A program made the position numbers and the translations under genes. This document shows, piece by piece, positions 6,013 to 7,569 of a stretch of 7,569 nt of DNA; positions within the stretch are counted from its first letter, which is position 1; the number at the start of each line of letters is the position of its first letter. The DNA comes from an uncultured Lachnospiraceae bacterium (GTDB taxonomy: Bacteria; Bacillota; Clostridia; Lachnospirales; Lachnospiraceae), in assembly GCA_946611525.1 (NCBI GenBank), contig CAMODS010000059.1:1-7569 (forward strand), written 5' to 3'. The notes under the pieces were generated by a model, which was given only the letters and a program-made list of their open reading frames with translations, did not search any database and had not been told where the DNA came from.

Positions 6013-7332
6013 TTACTTCAGATACTCTGACTTGATGTAGCCGGTCTCTCCGTCATACTCAACCTTTGTCCAGCCCTCTTCGTACATCATGACCACCTCA
6101 ACTGTGGAGCCTGAATATGCCACTGCCACCTTAGAAGCGGACTCACTCATGCTCTCGCGGACATTTACCGTATTGGACAAAGTGACCTTGTCTCCCGGGC
6201 TGTAAAGTGCCGTGTCGTCCTCTGTTGCGTCAGCATCTGTATCGTCATTGTCCTTTTTACTCTTCTTATCCAAAAACTCAGTCTTTATCCAGCCTTTGTC
6301 ATCGCCATACTTGACCCTGGTCCAGTCACCCTTTGTAGAGTATGCCGTAAGGGTCGTCCCCTTGTCCACCTTGCCCATGGAATCAGCAGCCTTTGATGGC
6401 TTTTCTCTCATATTAACCTTGGCATTGGTGACAACCTTGTAGGAGGAGTCCTCTTCCTTCTTTTCCTCCTCAGCCTTTTGTTTTTCCTTTTCTTCTTTTT
6501 CCTTTTTCTTTTCTTCCTTCTTCTTCTTAGCCTCTGCTTCCTGCTCTTCGATCTCTAAAAGCTTGCCCAGCTTTTCCTCGTATTCCTTTTGTTCCTGCTC
6601 CTGCTTTTTGGCTGCAAGGGTGGTCATGGTCTTGTAGTTTGCTGCCCACTCCTGAACCTTCTGGGGAAGTGTCTCCGAGGTAAAGGTGTTAAAGTCGCTG
6701 TCCTCTATCATAAGCTGATTGTACTCTTTTTGAACATCAGCCTGAAGTGCCAGCACATCCTCCTGCTGCTCAAACTGAGCTATAAGTGAAGAAACCTCGG
6801 GATCCATGGGATTCTCGTTGTTCTGCTGGTTGTAGGTGCTGTAGAGATTGTTGATAAAAAGGCTTCCGTTATCCTTGGTCTCCACGTAGAAGAAGTCAAG
6901 ACCGGGAGCTGCATTCTTAAGATCCTTAAAGTGGATCTTCACATGAGCAGACAAAAGATATGCACCCTCGGTGGTACCCTGCTTGGTATAGATATCCACT
7001 ATCTCATAGCTCTCCACATACTGGGATAAAAACTCAATATAACTCTTCTCCGAATCGGATACCGGATCTGCCACCTCAAGAACCTTATCCACACTGCCTG
7101 AGGCTACTGCATCATAATATGCAGTCAAAAGCTTGCGATACTCATCCGATGTCTCATCCGCCACAGCATAGCTGCCACCTGCAGAAACATCGTTATTGTT
7201 GAGCTTTTGGATATGTGCCGACACGGATAATACGATGGTCAGCGCAAGCACCACAAGGGCACCAAAGAATCTCTTGCTGTTTAAAAAATGGTTACCGGCC
7301 AGCTTGCCGAAAATCTCCTTAAATGTATCCAT
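6013..7332 (-). CDS. Membrane-anchored protein with two bacterial SH3 domains
   Basis: A 439-residue protein of unknown function, first in the cluster. Residues 1-20 look cytoplasmic and are followed by one hydrophobic segment (about 21-41, GALVVLALTIVLSVSA), an uncleaved anchor or signal-anchor. Residues about 60-168 form a compact domain (SDEYRKLLTAYYDAVASG; GLDFFYVET; GSLFINNLYSTYN) that resembles NTF2-like folds, an inference only. A helical part (170-240) leads into a very charged Lys/Glu helix (242-294). Two SH3b domains follow: about 298-355 (VNMREKPS; GWIKTEFL) and 380-439 (VNVRESMS; GYIKSEYLK). SH3b domains often bind cell-wall peptides, so a wall-facing role is plausible but unproven. 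The ATG at 7332 is chosen over a TTG at 7371 because TGAGG lies 11 nt upstream, and the TTG would add 13 residues encoded by an inverted repeat. rluF starts 1 bp after its stop. Confidence 0.85.
   Translation of the reverse strand: MDTFKEIFGKLAGNHFLNSKRFFGALVVLALTIVLSVSAHIQKLNNNDVSAGGSYAVADETSDEYRKLLTAYYDAVASGSVDKVLEVADPVSDSEKSYIEFLSQYVESYEIVDIYTKQGTTEGAYLLSAHVKIHFKDLKNAAPGLDFFYVETKDNGSLFINNLYSTYNQQNNENPMDPEVSSLIAQFEQQEDVLALQADVQKEYNQLMIEDSDFNTFTSETLPQKVQEWAANYKTMTTLAAKKQEQEQKEYEEKLGKLLEIEEQEAEAKKKKEEKKKEKEEKEKQKAEEEKKEEDSSYKVVTNAKVNMREKPSKAADSMGKVDKGTTLTAYSTKGDWTRVKYGDDKGWIKTEFLDKKSKKDNDDTDADATEDDTALYSPGDKVTLSNTVNVRESMSESASKVAVAYSGSTVEVVMMYEEGWTKVEYDGETGYIKSEYLK
6481..6528 (-). other. 48-nt uninterrupted homopurine coding tract
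   Basis: The plus strand is pure pyrimidine for 48 bases, so the coding strand is pure purine. It encodes 16 residues that are only Lys or Glu (269-284 of the SH3b protein), all from AAR and GAR codons. The peptide should be a highly charged helix or coiled-coil spacer holding the SH3b domains away from the membrane. A tract of this kind is prone to slippage and could vary in length between strains. Confidence 0.8.
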
Positions 7333-7343
7333 AAATATATATA

Positions 7344-7348
7344 CCTCA
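7344..7348 (-). promoter_or_regulatory. Ribosome binding site of the SH3b protein gene
   Basis: TGAGG on the minus strand lies 11 nt before the ATG at 7332, a slightly long spacing in an AT-rich stretch. It supports the ATG over the upstream TTG, which has no good ribosome site. Confidence 0.65.
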
Positions 7349-7349
7349 A

Positions 7350-7369
7350 GATCATATAATAATATGATC
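7350..7369 (-). promoter_or_regulatory. AT-rich inverted repeat in the leader of the SH3b gene
   Basis: Perfect 8-bp arms GATCATAT and ATATGATC surround a 4-nt centre, lying between the predicted transcription start and the ribosome site, which begins 1 nt after it. It could be a leader hairpin that lowers access to the ribosome site, or an operator for a dimeric regulator. I cannot assign it to a known regulator. Confidence 0.5.
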
Positions 7370-7395
7370 AAATACCTGATTTCGTTAACTTATTA

Positions 7396-7424
7396 AATGT
7401 AACAAGTTAGGGCGTTTTTGTCAA
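7396..7424 (-). promoter_or_regulatory. Predicted promoter of the SH3b-rluF-ligA-metA-aroC cluster
   Basis: The minus strand has a perfect -35 TTGACA (7424-7419), a 17-nt spacer, and TACATT (7401-7396), four of six matches to the -10 but preceded by TGT, an extended -10. Transcription should start near 7388-7391, giving a leader of about 57 nt. It lies downstream of the tRNA terminator, and I found no other clear promoter before the later genes of the cluster. Confidence 0.75.
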
Positions 7425-7486
7425 TTCCGGCCGTTTCCGGCATCTGACCGGGCATCCTAAAGTTTGACAGAATGATTTGCGGCAAG

Positions 7487-7514
7487 AAAAAACCACCTGA
7501 TCTCTCAGGTGGTT
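7487..7514 (-). terminator. Intrinsic terminator of the tRNA-Gln gene
   Basis: On the minus strand a 10-bp perfect stem, AACCACCTGA and TCAGGTGGTT with a GAGA loop, runs into a T tract (six Ts counting the stem's last two). It begins 2 nt after the tRNA discriminator base, so it ends the tRNA transcript and separates it from the following promoter. Confidence 0.93.
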
Positions 7515-7516
7515 AG

Positions 7517-7569
7517 CTGCCCCACTAGGATTCGAACCTAGGTAATGACGGAGTCAGAGTCCGTTGCCT
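7517..7569 (-). tRNA. tRNA-Gln (anticodon CUG), 3' part
   Basis: The minus strand shows the 3' 53 nt of a tRNA; the 5' acceptor strand and most of the D arm lie beyond the edge. The anticodon arm is ACGGA-CTCTGAC-TCCGT, giving anticodon CUG, which reads the glutamine codon CAG. The T arm is CTAGG-TTCGAAT-CCTAG. The acceptor 3' strand is TGGGGCA with discriminator G, the base typical of tRNA-Gln. No CCA is encoded, so it must be added afterwards. The variable region is 6 nt (CATTAC) if the T stem is 5 bp. The anticodon arm closely resembles other bacterial tRNA-Gln genes. Confidence 0.93.

Noticed and set aside
7333..7371. Upstream TTG start adding 13 residues to the SH3b protein
   Set aside because: The TTG lacks a ribosome site and its codons are made by the inverted repeat. 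The ATG at 7332 has TGAGG upstream and starts a sensible short cytoplasmic segment before the membrane helix.
7430..7441. GCCG-GAAA-CGGC mini-hairpin upstream of the cluster promoter
   Set aside because: The stem is only 4 bp and it lies upstream of the predicted transcription start, so it would not be in the cluster's RNA. No regulator is suggested by it.
7517..7569. tRNA-Gln as an integration site for a mobile element
   Set aside because: The tRNA 3' end is followed directly by its terminator and housekeeping genes. There is no integrase and no second copy of the tRNA 3' end in the window.

Overview
The window looks like ordinary chromosome from an anaerobic Firmicute, most likely a Clostridia/Lachnospiraceae-type gut or rumen bacterium. 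This is inferred from an oxygen-independent class III ribonucleotide reductase, strong AGGAGG ribosome sites, a MetA enzyme with the acetyl-CoA-type residue, a tRNA without an encoded CCA end, and a membrane-anchored SH3b protein of a kind familiar in that family. All genes lie on the minus strand, so the biological order runs from the right edge to the left.

Right edge (about 7333-7569): the 3' part of a tRNA-Gln(CUG) gene, its strong intrinsic terminator, then a sigma-A type promoter with an AT-rich inverted repeat in the leader of the next gene. This promoter probably drives a cluster of five genes. They are a membrane protein with an extracytoplasmic region, a charged K/E helix and two SH3b domains (6013-7332); the pseudouridine synthase RluF (5295-6011); NAD-dependent DNA ligase LigA (3294-5291); homoserine O-acyltransferase MetA (2305-3228); and chorismate synthase AroC (1260-2261). 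The first three are packed with 1-bp and 3-bp gaps and are probably translationally coupled. The last two each follow a short gap holding a copy of a hairpin-forming repeat. A hairpin terminator at 1143-1164 ends the cluster.

Left part (1-1126): nrdD, cut by the window edge, with its own strong promoter. A perfect 16-bp palindrome matching the NrdR box lies upstream of the -35, and a weaker second box lies exactly 16 bp away over the spacer and the edge of the -10. This is the classic tandem arrangement for NrdR repression of ribonucleotide reductase genes.

Functionally the main cluster mixes housekeeping tasks: rRNA modification, DNA joining, the committed step of methionine synthesis, and the last step of the shikimate pathway. 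The genes share transcription rather than a pathway. I see no phage, CRISPR, transposase or defence genes, and no convincing new multi-gene system. The points most worth a second look are the dispersed hairpin repeat (one fragment supplies the ligA stop codon), an unusually short AroC, a third NrdR-like site beyond the terminator, and the uncharacterised SH3b membrane protein.
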